Positions 9,050 through 16,739 of a stretch of DNA of 41,697 nucleotides are shown here, one piece after another (position 1 is the stretch's first letter; every line of letters starts with the position of its first letter). The position numbers and the translations under genes were made by a program. The notes under the pieces are model-generated. The model was not told where the DNA came from. It did not search any database and worked only from the letters and a program-made list of their open reading frames with translations. Origin of the DNA: Actinomycetes bacterium (lineage in GTDB: Bacteria > Actinomycetota > Acidimicrobiia > Acidimicrobiales > JAJZJN01); assembly GCA_021851165.1 (NCBI GenBank), contig JAJZJN010000006.1, positions 1 through 41,697 on the forward strand, written 5' to 3'.

Positions 9050-10927
9050 TCAGCGCTTTCTCAAGACGATGGCTGCGTTCCAGGTTGCCACTTCCCGCAG
9101 CCCTGGCCAGGTCATAAGCGGGCGGGCCCACCGTGGGTAATAGCGGGGGAAGGAGTCGAGCAGCACCACGCGTGGGTCCGAGCGGGCCCAGCCGAGCACC
9201 TGGCCGATGTGCAGCGGGAACAGGCTTGTCCCGTATAGGTTCTTCGGGGGGCCGCCCCTGTGACGCTCGTAGCGCTGTGCGGCGCGCATGCCGCCTAGGT
9301 AGTGCCACGGAGATGTCTCATGACCTCCGAACGGGGACCACCAGTTGGTGAAAGCGAGGAACGCCACTCCGCCGGGGCGCAGTACGCGCAGCATCTCGTC
9401 GAACATTGCCCGCGGGTCGCTGACGTGCTCTATCACGTTCGACGAATGGCTGATGTCGAAAGAGGAGTCGGCGAACGGCAATCTGCAACCGTCTCCGAGC
9501 ACGGCCACGCCTCGAGGCCTCCCCCTGGCGTTCAGCTCGTCGGGGTCGCGCTCGACCATGACGGCCAGCGCTCCGTGGCGGGAGAAGGCTGTCGCGAAGT
9601 AGCCCGGACCGGATCCCACATCGACGATCCGTGCACCCTCCAGGCGCGCATAGCGCGAAGCGAGCCATGCCGTGTCCTCTGCGAGGAGGGTATAGAACGA
9701 GTCGGGATCATCGAGCTGATGGAGGAAGCTCCGAAACAGCTTGATCGACCGTTGGACACCCTTGCCGGCGGGGGCATCGAGGCGGGAGCTGGTGGTCTCG
9801 CCCGTGCCGACCAGCTCCCCGGCCAGCTCCAGGTAGCTGTCCACGGTGCGGTTCCAGGTGAGCCTCGATGCCCGCTCGGCTGCCGCGCGACCCATCTGCG
9901 CTCGCCGCGAAGTGTCGCTGGCCAGCGCGATCCACCGGCGTGCGAGATCGTCGGGGTCGTGGGCGAGCTCGCCTGTCGTACCGTCGACGATCGCGTCGCG
10001 GACCCCTGGTACATCCAGGGCGAGCGCAGGGGTTCCGTAGGCGGCGGCCTCGAGGATGGACATGCCCCACCCCTCATGGTGGGCGCTGTGGACGAGGAAC
10101 CAGGCACGCTGGAGAAGATCGGCCTTGGTCTCTTCGCTGACATGGCCGGGAAGGTCGGCTCCCGGTGGAGCGATGCGTCTCAGGCGCTCGAGCTCCGGTC
10201 CTGATCCGGCAATTACGAGACTGCCGCCGACGACCGGCAGCACGCGCGCCCAGACATCGAGCAGCATGTCGACGCGCTTGTGAGGGACCAGGCGCCCGAT
10301 TGCGACGAACAGGGGATCTGGTGACCTGGCCAGGGCCGGATCACCGGCGGGGGGTGTGTCCACGCCCGACTCGATCACGCGGATCCGGTTTCGGTCGATC
10401 CCGATGTCCTCCAGGGCGCTGGCCGTCGAAGGCGATACTGCCACGAAGGCCTGGTTGCGATAGACCGCGGGCATGAGCCTCTGTTCCACCAGGCGTGCTG
10501 CGTAGGCGACCGGTGCAGGGAAGCGTGTCCGCCACTGGTCGCTGTGCACGTGATGGACCAGGCAGACTTTCGGTCCCCGATGCCACAGCGGGGAGAAGAA
10601 GGGTATGCCGTTCTCGACGTCTACGAGCAGGTCTGCGGATCCGAGGTGTCTCATGCATTCGATAGGTGCCAGGAGATACTGCGAATAGGTGCCACCCGCG
10701 CGTATCACGCGGTAGGTATGTGGTCCGACTGGCCCGCCACAGACGACCGTCACCTCGTGTCCGCGCTCGATGAGCCCTCGGGCAAGCCTGTCGACGACTA
10801 TCTCCGACCCACCTGCGAGAGGATGTGCAAGGTCACGCCAGGTGACTATTGCCAGACGCACTCGCTCAGGTTCCGGCCCGGACGAATGCAGCCATCTTCG
10901 GTAGCCCCTGGAGCTGGTCGGCGACAT
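9050..10927 (-). CDS. GT4 glycosyltransferase fused to class I SAM methyltransferase
   Basis: A 625-residue two-domain protein. Residues 24-375 form a GT4/GT-B glycosyltransferase: HPLAGGSEIVVDRLARGL (35-52), GRLVPHKRVDMLL (211-223) and the EX7E motif EGWGMSILE (285-293). Residues 395-625 form a Rossmann methyltransferase: motif I IVDVGSGPGYF (434-444), acidic E459 at the end of strand 2, and SNVIEHVSDPRAMFDEMLRVLRPGG (496-520). From memory, the equivalents in M. tuberculosis are separate neighbours (Rv0225 and Rv0224c), so the fusion implies that glycosyl transfer and methylation act on one product. The start is ATG 10927, overlapping the upstream gene by 62 bases, or GTG 10861, four bases after its stop. 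The second loses nothing conserved. Confidence 0.88.
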   Translation of the reverse strand: MSPTSSRGYRRWLHSSGPEPERVRLAIVTWRDLAHPLAGGSEIVVDRLARGLIERGHEVTVVCGGPVGPHTYRVIRAGGTYSQYLLAPIECMRHLGSADLLVDVENGIPFFSPLWHRGPKVCLVHHVHSDQWRTRFPAPVAYAARLVEQRLMPAVYRNQAFVAVSPSTASALEDIGIDRNRIRVIESGVDTPPAGDPALARSPDPLFVAIGRLVPHKRVDMLLDVWARVLPVVGGSLVIAGSGPELERLRRIAPPGADLPGHVSEETKADLLQRAWFLVHSAHHEGWGMSILEAAAYGTPALALDVPGVRDAIVDGTTGELAHDPDDLARRWIALASDTSRRAQMGRAAAERASRLTWNRTVDSYLELAGELVGTGETTSSRLDAPAGKGVQRSIKLFRSFLHQLDDPDSFYTLLAEDTAWLASRYARLEGARIVDVGSGPGYFATAFSRHGALAVMVERDPDELNARGRPRGVAVLGDGCRLPFADSSFDISHSSNVIEHVSDPRAMFDEMLRVLRPGGVAFLAFTNWWSPFGGHETSPWHYLGGMRAAQRYERHRGGPPKNLYGTSLFPLHIGQVLGWARSDPRVVLLDSFPRYYPRWARPLMTWPGLREVATWNAAIVLRKR

Positions 10928-12203
10928 GAGCGAAGATCCCCGGCTCCAGAGCCGGGGTGATGGTCGGTTCGGGGCTCGGCAGGCATGCCGGAGCCCATGT
11001 CGTGAGATTGGGGACCAGGGCTGCTGCGAGCGGGCTCGCAGCGAGGATCTGCTCGAAGGCGAGCTCCGTTGGCCGGAAACGCCATCCCGGCATCCGTTCG
11101 GCCAGGGACACGAGAACCGACTGCTGCTCCTCGGGGCCGCTTAGCGGGAGTAGAACTGCGGCACCGTGGCCCCACGGGAGGACGGCATCGCTCCGCCGTA
11201 CGGCCGAGCTGAGCTCGACGGCCACCGTCCTCGAGGGCCTCCCCGGCACTGGCGACCCGGTCCGGCCGGCAGACGGTGCCACTGCCAGGACAGCGGGGAG
11301 CGGTCGTCGGTCGAGCAGGCCCACCCTGGTCCTGGTGAGGTCCGCCAGCATCGAGAGAGGGTCCAGCCAGGGGCGGATGTGGCTTCCGGGGACATGCTTC
11401 CAGCTGACGGGTACCTCGCCTATGCGCATCCCGAGGCTCTGGGCAAGAGCCAGTATCTCGACGTCGAAGGCGAAACGGTCCACTGAAGCGAAGTGGAACA
11501 GCAGTCGGGCGACCGGGGTCCGGAATGCTTTGAACCCGCACTGCGTGTCGCGCAGCTCCAATTCCGTCACGGTGGTGGCGATCCGGTTGAAGGCTCGCCC
11601 GAGCAGGGTACGGCGAACGCTCCGGCAATCGACGAACGAGCTGGCGAGAGCACGTGAGCCGATGGCCACCTCGGCAGTGTCGAGCTGCCGGAGCAGGCTG
11701 GGCAGATCAGCGGGATCGACGGCCATGTCGGCGTCGAGGAAGGCGATCACTGCCCCCTTGGCATTCGCGACCCCCGTCCTCACGGCAGCCCCCTTGCCCC
11801 GGTTGGCCGGGAGGCTCAGCACCTGCGCGAGCGGCAGGGGCCGCAGCACCTCCCTGGCTATCCTTGCGGTGCGGTCGGATGATCCGTCGTCGACGACCAG
11901 GACCTCGACCTGCTCGGCGCTGGTGTCCCCGATGAGGAGGAAGTCGATGAGCCTTTCCAGCGACTCGGGAAGTCTCCTCTCCTCGTTGAATGCCGGTATG
12001 ACTATGCTCAGCGCCGGGTTACCGGAGGGTGCTGGCGCGTCAGGGATAGCTGGCGCGTCAGGGATAGGCAGGTCGGCCTCGTAGCCGCCAACATCCGAAT
12101 CTGCAATGATTTGCCCCTCGCCCACCACTTCCCCCGATCTCCCCGAGCGCGCCCCCGGTGCGCTGCACTTTCGAGTATAGAGGTACCCGACCGACCTCGG
12201 CAT
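10866..12203 (-). CDS. DPM/ALG5-like polyprenyl-phosphate glycosyltransferase (GT2)
   Basis: A 445-residue GT2 of the dolichyl-phosphate mannose/glucose synthase type, which makes polyprenyl-phosphate sugars for GT-C enzymes such as AftD. Visible motifs are SIVIPAFNEERRLPESL (66-82), VVDDGSSDRT (103-112), the DxD site FLDADMAV (155-162) and DTQCGFKAF (219-227) near the active site. The catalytic domain ends near residue 295. About 145 further residues have no membrane helix and no family I recognise. The N-terminal 60 residues are low-complexity and include a duplicated IPDAPA. ATG 12203 is the outermost start; a GTG at 12128 or 12125 behind GGGGGAA is possible and keeps the whole domain. The gene is upstream of, and almost touching, the GT4 fusion. 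Confidence 0.85.
   Translation of the reverse strand: MPRSVGYLYTRKCSAPGARSGRSGEVVGEGQIIADSDVGGYEADLPIPDAPAIPDAPAPSGNPALSIVIPAFNEERRLPESLERLIDFLLIGDTSAEQVEVLVVDDGSSDRTARIAREVLRPLPLAQVLSLPANRGKGAAVRTGVANAKGAVIAFLDADMAVDPADLPSLLRQLDTAEVAIGSRALASSFVDCRSVRRTLLGRAFNRIATTVTELELRDTQCGFKAFRTPVARLLFHFASVDRFAFDVEILALAQSLGMRIGEVPVSWKHVPGSHIRPWLDPLSMLADLTRTRVGLLDRRPLPAVLAVAPSAGRTGSPVPGRPSRTVAVELSSAVRRSDAVLPWGHGAAVLLPLSGPEEQQSVLVSLAERMPGWRFRPTELAFEQILAASPLAAALVPNLTTWAPACLPSPEPTITPALEPGIFAHVADQLQGLPKMAAFVRAGT
12031..12066 (-). repeat. 18-bp tandem duplication in the DPM-like GT gene
   Basis: Two exact copies of GCTGGCGCGTCAGGGATA (plus-strand form) lie back to back, with a partial third copy just before the end at 12066. 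They encode IPDAPA twice in the disordered N-terminal region ahead of the catalytic domain. The unit is a multiple of three, so the reading frame is preserved. Confidence 0.95.
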
Positions 12204-12267
12204 GTTGGGATGTCGCCTACGCCACCATCCTGCCGTCGTGAGCGCGTGCGATGCACACCGGTGGAGC

Positions 12268-13515
12268 TCAGGGACGCCCGGCGCCCACCAGGCCGAAATA
12301 GTAGATCGGATAGAACGAGACGTTGGTCCCGGGCTCGGACGCCTGGATGATCGTGTTGGCCCCGTAGGGTCCGGAACCGACGTACATTGCGACGTGGCTT
12401 ATGCCGTCACCTTCGAGGTCGTAGAACAGCAGGTCGCCGGGCCGGATCTGGCTCATCGGAACTGGCGTGCTGTCCTGGTACTGCAGCGCTGCAAGGTGCG
12501 GCAGCGAGACGCCGGCGGCTTGCCATGCAAGCATCGTGAGTCCCGAGCAGTCGACCCCGCTCATCGACGCCCCACCCCATACGTAGGGAACACCGAGGTA
12601 CCGCTCGGCCGCATGCAACGCGACGGCACCGGCACCACTGGCCGGCACCGGCGCACCGGTGCCGACTGACACGGGCGCGCCCGCTGAGCCCGCTGCCTGG
12701 TTTGCAGCCGAGCCCGCGCTCTGGGCCGCAGCCGAGCCCGCTCCTATAGACTGTGCCACCACGGCTGCCTCAGCTGCCTGCCGTGCCGCTGCCTGCCTGG
12801 CTGCCTGGGTTGCCGCCGCAGCGGCTGCCGCGGCAGCAGCGGCAGCGCGCTCGGCCGCCTGTTCGGCTACCAGTTGGGCGATCCTGCCCTTCGTCTGCGA
12901 GAGCGTCGAATCGTAGGTGGCTATAGCGGCCTTGGCTCCCTGCTCAGCCAGGTGGGCAGTGGATGCCTGGGCGGCAGCCTCACGCTCGTTGACGGTGAGC
13001 CGGTTCTCGACGCCGGTCAACATCGCCTGGCTTGCGTGGAGCTGGTCGACGGCAGCGCTGATGTTGCCCATGGCAGCGTTCTGGTACTCGTCACGTGCCC
13101 CAGTCGTGGCGTTCGGAGCCGCGAACAGGGTTGCCAGGCGGCTCGCAGGGGCATCGGTTATGTACGCGTTGACGGCATCGGTTCGCAGCCGGGCCTGGGC
13201 CGCGGCCAGGTTCTGGCGGGCTGCGGCCAGCTGTGCCTCGGTTGTGGTCAGCTGTGCCTGGATCTGGTGAAGGTGCAGCATGGCCTGGTCGTACCGGTCG
13301 CTCAGGACGCCGAGGCGGGCCTGCTGTGCCTCGATCATTGACTCGATCCTCGCCGCTGTGGCCTGAGCTTGGTCGATCGAGCTTGCAGACGGGGAGCCAC
13401 CTCCGGCAGATGGTGCAGCACTTGCACTCACCGGCAGTGCGACCAAAGCCACGACCGTGGTCACGATTGCCGTGACTACCGTCAAGATAGCCCGATGCCT
13501 GCTACATGAAAGCAT
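12268..13515 (-). CDS. Secreted NlpC/P60 peptidoglycan endopeptidase
   Basis: A 415-residue exported cell-wall hydrolase, expected to cleave the peptidoglycan stem peptide. The N-terminal signal peptide has a basic start (SCSRHR), a hydrophobic core (AILTVVTAIVTTVVALVAL) and an ASA-like cleavage site. Next is a long coiled coil (about residues 45-225), then an Ala-rich linker with an 11-Ala run and degenerate 8-residue repeats. The C-terminal NlpC/P60 domain has catalytic Cys323 in GVDCSGLT and His374 in ISHVAMYVG. The domain order resembles RipA/PcsB-type hydrolases, whose coiled coil controls activity. ATG 13515 is preferred because it puts the signal peptide at the very start and leaves room for a promoter; the frame is open to 13590. 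It ends 64 bases before the DPM-like GT and may head the same operon. Confidence 0.9.
   Translation of the reverse strand: MLSCSRHRAILTVVTAIVTTVVALVALPVSASAAPSAGGGSPSASSIDQAQATAARIESMIEAQQARLGVLSDRYDQAMLHLHQIQAQLTTTEAQLAAARQNLAAAQARLRTDAVNAYITDAPASRLATLFAAPNATTGARDEYQNAAMGNISAAVDQLHASQAMLTGVENRLTVNEREAAAQASTAHLAEQGAKAAIATYDSTLSQTKGRIAQLVAEQAAERAAAAAAAAAAAATQAARQAAARQAAEAAVVAQSIGAGSAAAQSAGSAANQAAGSAGAPVSVGTGAPVPASGAGAVALHAAERYLGVPYVWGGASMSGVDCSGLTMLAWQAAGVSLPHLAALQYQDSTPVPMSQIRPGDLLFYDLEGDGISHVAMYVGSGPYGANTIIQASEPGTNVSFYPIYYFGLVGAGRP
12686..12745 (-). repeat. Degenerate 24-bp repeats in the nlpC linker
   Basis: Two 24-bp units beginning GAGCCCGC (12686-12709 and 12710-12733, plus-strand coordinates) are followed by a partial third. 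They encode AGSAAxQx-type octapeptides in the linker between coiled coil and NlpC domain. The copies have diverged, so this is an older expansion than those in aftD or glmS. Confidence 0.7.
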
Positions 13516-13580
13516 GGGGGAGGCGGCGAGCCTCCGGGAGAACGCCGACCCTCGGTGCTGGGACCTATCTCCCAGAGTCA

Positions 13581-13609
13581 CGCGTAGCACTCGTGCAACA
13601 GTAGTTCAA
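13581..13609 (-). promoter_or_regulatory. Possible sigma-70-type promoter for nlpC
   Basis: On the minus strand TTGAAC (13609-13604) and TACGCG (13586-13581) are separated by 17 bases, upstream of the preferred nlpC ATG at 13515. The -10 box is poor because its last base is not T. It falls in the gap between divergent genes where a promoter is needed. Confidence 0.3.
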
Positions 13610-13616
13610 CGCAGCG

Positions 13617-15290
13617 ATGAACGGAAGCACCGCAGCCGCTTTTATTCTGGCTGGAGTGGCTTTTATTCTGGCTGGAGTGGAAGGTGTAATCGCTACTGCT
13701 GCTGGCAGGATCAGGGGCGTCCACGAGGGCGGCGTGTGGGCCTTCCGCGGCGTGCCATATGCGAGAGCGCCCGTGGCGGGCCTCAGATGGCGTCCGCCGG
13801 AGCCTCCCGCCAAGTGGTCCGGGATACGCGAAGCCCGTGCGTTCGGTCCGATTGCCCCGCAGAGCCCCCCTTCGCCTGTTACGGCGATACCCGGCGATAC
13901 GGTGGAATCCGACGAGGACTGCCTGAGCCTCAACGTGTGGACTCCGGCGCTCGACGGCAGGCCGCGCCCGGTGATGGTGTGGCTTCACGGGGGTGGCTTC
14001 ACCTCCGGCAATGGCGCAAGCTCTCTGTATGACCCCACTGGCCTGGTGGTACGCGGTGACGTGGTGGTGGTGAGCCTTAACTACCGGCTCGGAGCTCTTG
14101 GCTTCCTGGCTCACGAAGGTCTGGCCAGTTGCGGCGGGGAGCCATTTGCCAACTGGGGCCTTCTGGACCAGATCGCCGCATTGGAGTGGGTGCGCGACGC
14201 CATAGGCGAGCTGGGTGGGGACCCCGGTAACGTGACCATATTCGGAGAGTCGGCAGGCGCCATGAGCGTAGCCACGCTCATGGCCATGCCTGGGGCTCAT
14301 GGGTTGTTCGCCCGGGCGGTGGTCCAGAGCGGTCCGCCGGTGACCGGCTCCACGACGTGGGGCGAGCGTCAGGCCGAGAAGCTCTGTGAGCTGCTCGGCC
14401 TGAACGGCTTCAAGCGGGGCTCCCTTGCAGCCGTAGCAGCGCCAGCCCTGGTGGAGGCCGGTGGGCGCCTGGCGCTGGCCTCGGCGAGATCGGGTGGCTT
14501 TCCCCTGCCGTTCCTGCCCGTCGTGGACGGTGTCTCGCTCCCGGCTCCACCGGGTGAGGCCATGGCTGAGGCGGCTCCGGTCCCGCTTCTCATTGGCACG
14601 AACCGCGACGAGTGTGCCTTCTTCACCGTAGGAGAGACCCTGGGCGAGACAGGTGCTACTCGGGGGGATGCATGCCAGGCGGGTTCGGATCGGACAGCTC
14701 CCGGTGGTGGGTCTGAAGGAATTGTCGAAGGTCGCCTGGCCCGCCTGCTATCGCCCGAGGGGCTCGATGATGCCGCAGGGTATCTGGTTGCGGCATATCG
14801 GTCGGCACGCGCAGCCAGGGGAGAATCGTGCTCGGACCATGACTTGTGGACAGCGCTGCTCACAGACCTCGTATTTCGCGTCCCGAGTCTGGAGATGGCC
14901 GCCGCTCATTCCGAGCGCCAGGCAGCGACGTTCGTATATATGTTCGACCAGGAGTCCCCAATCCTCGACGGGCTGCTCGGCTCGTGCCATGGCCTGGAGA
15001 TCCCGTTCGTCTTCGGTTCCCTCGCGAATCCGGTGATATCGATATTCGCAGGCAAGGGCCCCGAGGCAGCCGCCCTGTCCTCGGCCATGGGTGAGGCTTG
15101 GGTGGCCTTCGCTCGCGACGGGGATCCTTCCTGCGATGCACTGGGTGAATGGCCTGGCTACGATGCCGCTCGGCGTTCCACCATGGTCCTGGGCCCCCAT
15201 CGCGCGGTGGAGGACGATCCGCGCTCAGCAGAGAGGATGGCCTGGCATGATGCGGGAGTCGACCTGGGGGCAGGGCATCACTATCGTTGA
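13617..15290 (+). CDS. Type-B carboxylesterase
   Basis: A 557-residue carboxylesterase/lipase of the COesterase family, which hydrolyses carboxylic esters. The start of the conserved domain is TAAGRIRGVHEGGVWAFRGV (27-46). EDCLSLNVWTP (100-110) and the oxyanion loop LHGGGFTSG (123-131) follow. The nucleophile is Ser212 in FGESAGAMS. NRDECAFF supplies the usual acidic region, and the catalytic His is in SCHGLEIPFVFG. Length is normal for the family. No signal peptide is convincing. The first 20 residues contain a perfect heptapeptide duplication (AFILAGV); since the domain begins just after it, translation may start at GTG 13677, leaving the repeats in the untranslated region. Neither start has a good ribosome-binding site. 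Divergent from nlpC. Confidence 0.88.
   Translation: MNGSTAAAFILAGVAFILAGVEGVIATAAGRIRGVHEGGVWAFRGVPYARAPVAGLRWRPPEPPAKWSGIREARAFGPIAPQSPPSPVTAIPGDTVESDEDCLSLNVWTPALDGRPRPVMVWLHGGGFTSGNGASSLYDPTGLVVRGDVVVVSLNYRLGALGFLAHEGLASCGGEPFANWGLLDQIAALEWVRDAIGELGGDPGNVTIFGESAGAMSVATLMAMPGAHGLFARAVVQSGPPVTGSTTWGERQAEKLCELLGLNGFKRGSLAAVAAPALVEAGGRLALASARSGGFPLPFLPVVDGVSLPAPPGEAMAEAAPVPLLIGTNRDECAFFTVGETLGETGATRGDACQAGSDRTAPGGGSEGIVEGRLARLLSPEGLDDAAGYLVAAYRSARAARGESCSDHDLWTALLTDLVFRVPSLEMAAAHSERQAATFVYMFDQESPILDGLLGSCHGLEIPFVFGSLANPVISIFAGKGPEAAALSSAMGEAWVAFARDGDPSCDALGEWPGYDAARRSTMVLGPHRAVEDDPRSAERMAWHDAGVDLGAGHHYR
13638..13679 (+). repeat. 21-bp perfect tandem duplication at the esterase 5' end
   Basis: Two identical 21-bp copies (13638-13658 and 13659-13679) begin GCTTTTATTCTGG and encode AFILAGV twice if translated. 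They are AT-richer than their surroundings and lie in the divergent nlpC/esterase spacer, so they could equally be duplicated promoter or leader DNA. Confidence 0.95.
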
Positions 15291-15360
15291 GCACCGTTTC
15301 CATGGGCTGCCACGCGCCATCCTGACCATCGCGGGTGGTTGCTCGAGTGCCGGCAGGCAT

Positions 15361-15437
15361 GGGGGTGTAGCCCAATAGGCAGAGGCAGGGCGCTTAAACC
15401 GCCCACAGTGAGGGTTCGATCCCCTTCACCCCCACCA
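15361..15437 (+). tRNA. Class I tRNA with anticodon UAA, CCA encoded
   Basis: A full cloverleaf can be drawn. The acceptor GGGGGTG (15361-15367) pairs with CACCCCC (15427-15433). The D-stem starts GCCC at 15370. The anticodon stem GGGCG (15388-15392) pairs with CGCCC (15400-15404) around the loop CTTAAAC, giving anticodon TAA at 15395-15397. The variable loop has five bases (ACAGT). The T-stem is GAGGG/CCCTT around TTCGATC. Discriminator A15434 is followed by a genomic CCA (15435-15437). The anticodon predicts decoding of UUA (Leu), yet bacterial tRNA-Leu normally has a long variable arm, which is missing. The amino acid identity is therefore uncertain. It stands alone between the esterase and pyrE. 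Confidence 0.85.
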
Positions 15438-15561
15438 CATCGCTGCGCTGTATGTTCAGCGGACCGCAAGCCTCGTGGCGCAATAACCTGTTGAAGACGA
15501 TCTCCGCCCGTCGGATGGCAACAAAGCTGATCGGGACGCGAGCTCAAACCCGTCAGGGCCT

Positions 15562-16107
15562 TCAGTTGGTCGCGACCGGCTCTATGCCGAGATCGCGGTA
15601 GGTCACGAGGGGCCGGTACGGGATGTCACGTTCGGCAAAGAAGCGGCTTGCGAGCTCCCCGCGGTCGACCAGGGCAGCGGCACCGACTACGACGGCGCCG
15701 AGCTCGCTGACGGCGCTGTGGGCCCTCTGGATCGATCCCCCGGTGGTGACCACGTCGTCGACGAGCAACACGCGCACGTCGGGGCCCAATGCGGTCCCTT
15801 CCACGAGCTTTGCCGTGCCCCTGCCCTTTGCCTCCTTGCGGACGACGAACCAGCTCTTGTGACCTAGAACGGCTACGACGTGAGCGAACTGGTCGGCGCC
15901 CATCGTGAGGCCTCCTATGCAGTCGAAGTCGATGTCGGAGAACTCGGCCAGCATCGCCCTGCACGCGAGCTCCAGATCGGCTCCGCGTGCAAGCGCGGCC
16001 TTGCCGTCGACGAACTCCCGGCTCTGTCCACCCGAGGCAAGGGTAACCGGCGCGTCGAAGCGTATGAGGCCGCGGGAACGCACCACCTCGGTCAGCTGCT
16101 CTTTCAT
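15562..16107 (-). CDS. pyrE: Orotate phosphoribosyltransferase
   Basis: A 181-residue type I phosphoribosyltransferase that converts orotate and PRPP to OMP in pyrimidine synthesis. The PRPP-binding loop VLLVDDVVTTGGS (113-125) is intact, and RKEAKGRG (90-97) matches the flexible catalytic loop RKExKxHG of PyrE apart from His to Arg at the seventh position. The dimer and length are as expected for short actinobacterial PyrE. ATG 16107 lies 5 bases after the marR stop, so the two genes are probably one transcript. Some of these short proteins are annotated only as PyrE-like, but the catalytic loop favours true PyrE. Confidence 0.88.
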   Translation of the reverse strand: MKEQLTEVVRSRGLIRFDAPVTLASGGQSREFVDGKAALARGADLELACRAMLAEFSDIDFDCIGGLTMGADQFAHVVAVLGHKSWFVVRKEAKGRGTAKLVEGTALGPDVRVLLVDDVVTTGGSIQRAHSAVSELGAVVVGAAALVDRGELASRFFAERDIPYRPLVTYRDLGIEPVATN

Positions 16108-16112
16108 GGTGC

Positions 16113-16613
16113 TCAGCGCTCAGCCCTCACGGGGGAGCTCTGGTCTGCTCCGAGCTCCTCCTCATCGCAGGCAGCGCATATCGTGTCGAACGCCGCTGCC
16201 AGGGAAGCCAGCTCATCATGGCTGAAGCGGTCCACGTAGCAGCGGCGCACACTGGCTACATGGTCAGGAGCTGCTCGCTCAAGGCATGTCCGACCGGCGG
16301 CGGTCATCACGGCATAGGCGCTCCTATGGTCCTCGGGGAACCGCTGGCGCTCCACCAAGCCCGCTTTGACGAGGCCGTCCATGCGCCGGGTCAGCCCGCT
16401 TGGCGACAGGCTCAGGCGCTGAGCGAGATCGCTCATGCGCAGGCGCTCCCCGTCCGACTCGGAGAGTCGAGCGAGGAGCTCGTAGTCTCCGAGCGAGATC
16501 CCATGACCTGCTTGAAGCTCGGCGTCGAGAGTGCTCATTAGCCGGCGTGTGGCACGGATCAGCGAGACCCACGAGCGCATCTCGGCATCGTCGAGCCACC
16601 GGGTAGCTCCCAT
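16113..16613 (-). CDS. MarR family transcriptional regulator
   Basis: A 166-residue winged-helix regulator. Recognisable elements are the N-terminal dimer helix (AEMRSWVSLIRATRRLMSTLDAEL), then the helix-turn-helix and wing: LARLSESDGERLRMSDLAQRLSLSPSGLTRRMDGLVKAGLVERQ, followed by DHRSAYAVMTAAGR. This is the standard MarR layout, and such proteins usually repress their own and adjacent promoters until a small aromatic ligand binds. ATG 16613 is chosen because the sequence upstream in frame (to 16682) is not conserved-looking and GGGGTG precedes it. The 206-bp region in front contains two palindromes sharing GTGCC/GGCAC arms. pyrE follows in the same direction. Confidence 0.88.
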   Translation of the reverse strand: MGATRWLDDAEMRSWVSLIRATRRLMSTLDAELQAGHGISLGDYELLARLSESDGERLRMSDLAQRLSLSPSGLTRRMDGLVKAGLVERQRFPEDHRSAYAVMTAAGRTCLERAAPDHVASVRRCYVDRFSHDELASLAAAFDTICAACDEEELGADQSSPVRAER

Positions 16614-16672
16614 CACGACACCCCGGGGGCAGCGGCGGCTTCGACCGTCAGAGAAGTCACGTGCTAACCCTA

Positions 16673-16682
16673 GTGCCGGCAC
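16673..16682. promoter_or_regulatory. Palindrome GTGCCGGCAC, possible MarR operator
   Basis: A perfect 10-bp palindrome 60 bases upstream of the marR start. Its half-site GTGCC recurs in a second palindrome at 16740-16756. A third inverted repeat, TGACG-GT-CGTCA, lies at 16687-16698. Operator function is inferred only from position and symmetry. Confidence 0.35.
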
Positions 16683-16739
16683 GCACTGACGGTCGTCACC
16701 GGAGCTACCAGGCTGGCTAGCACCGTTCGCGCCAGCCGG

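Noticed and set aside
9015-9308. Longer N-terminus for AftD
   Set aside because: It would overlap the end of the GT4-methyltransferase gene by about 260 bases and encodes an Arg/Pro-rich segment unlike AftD.
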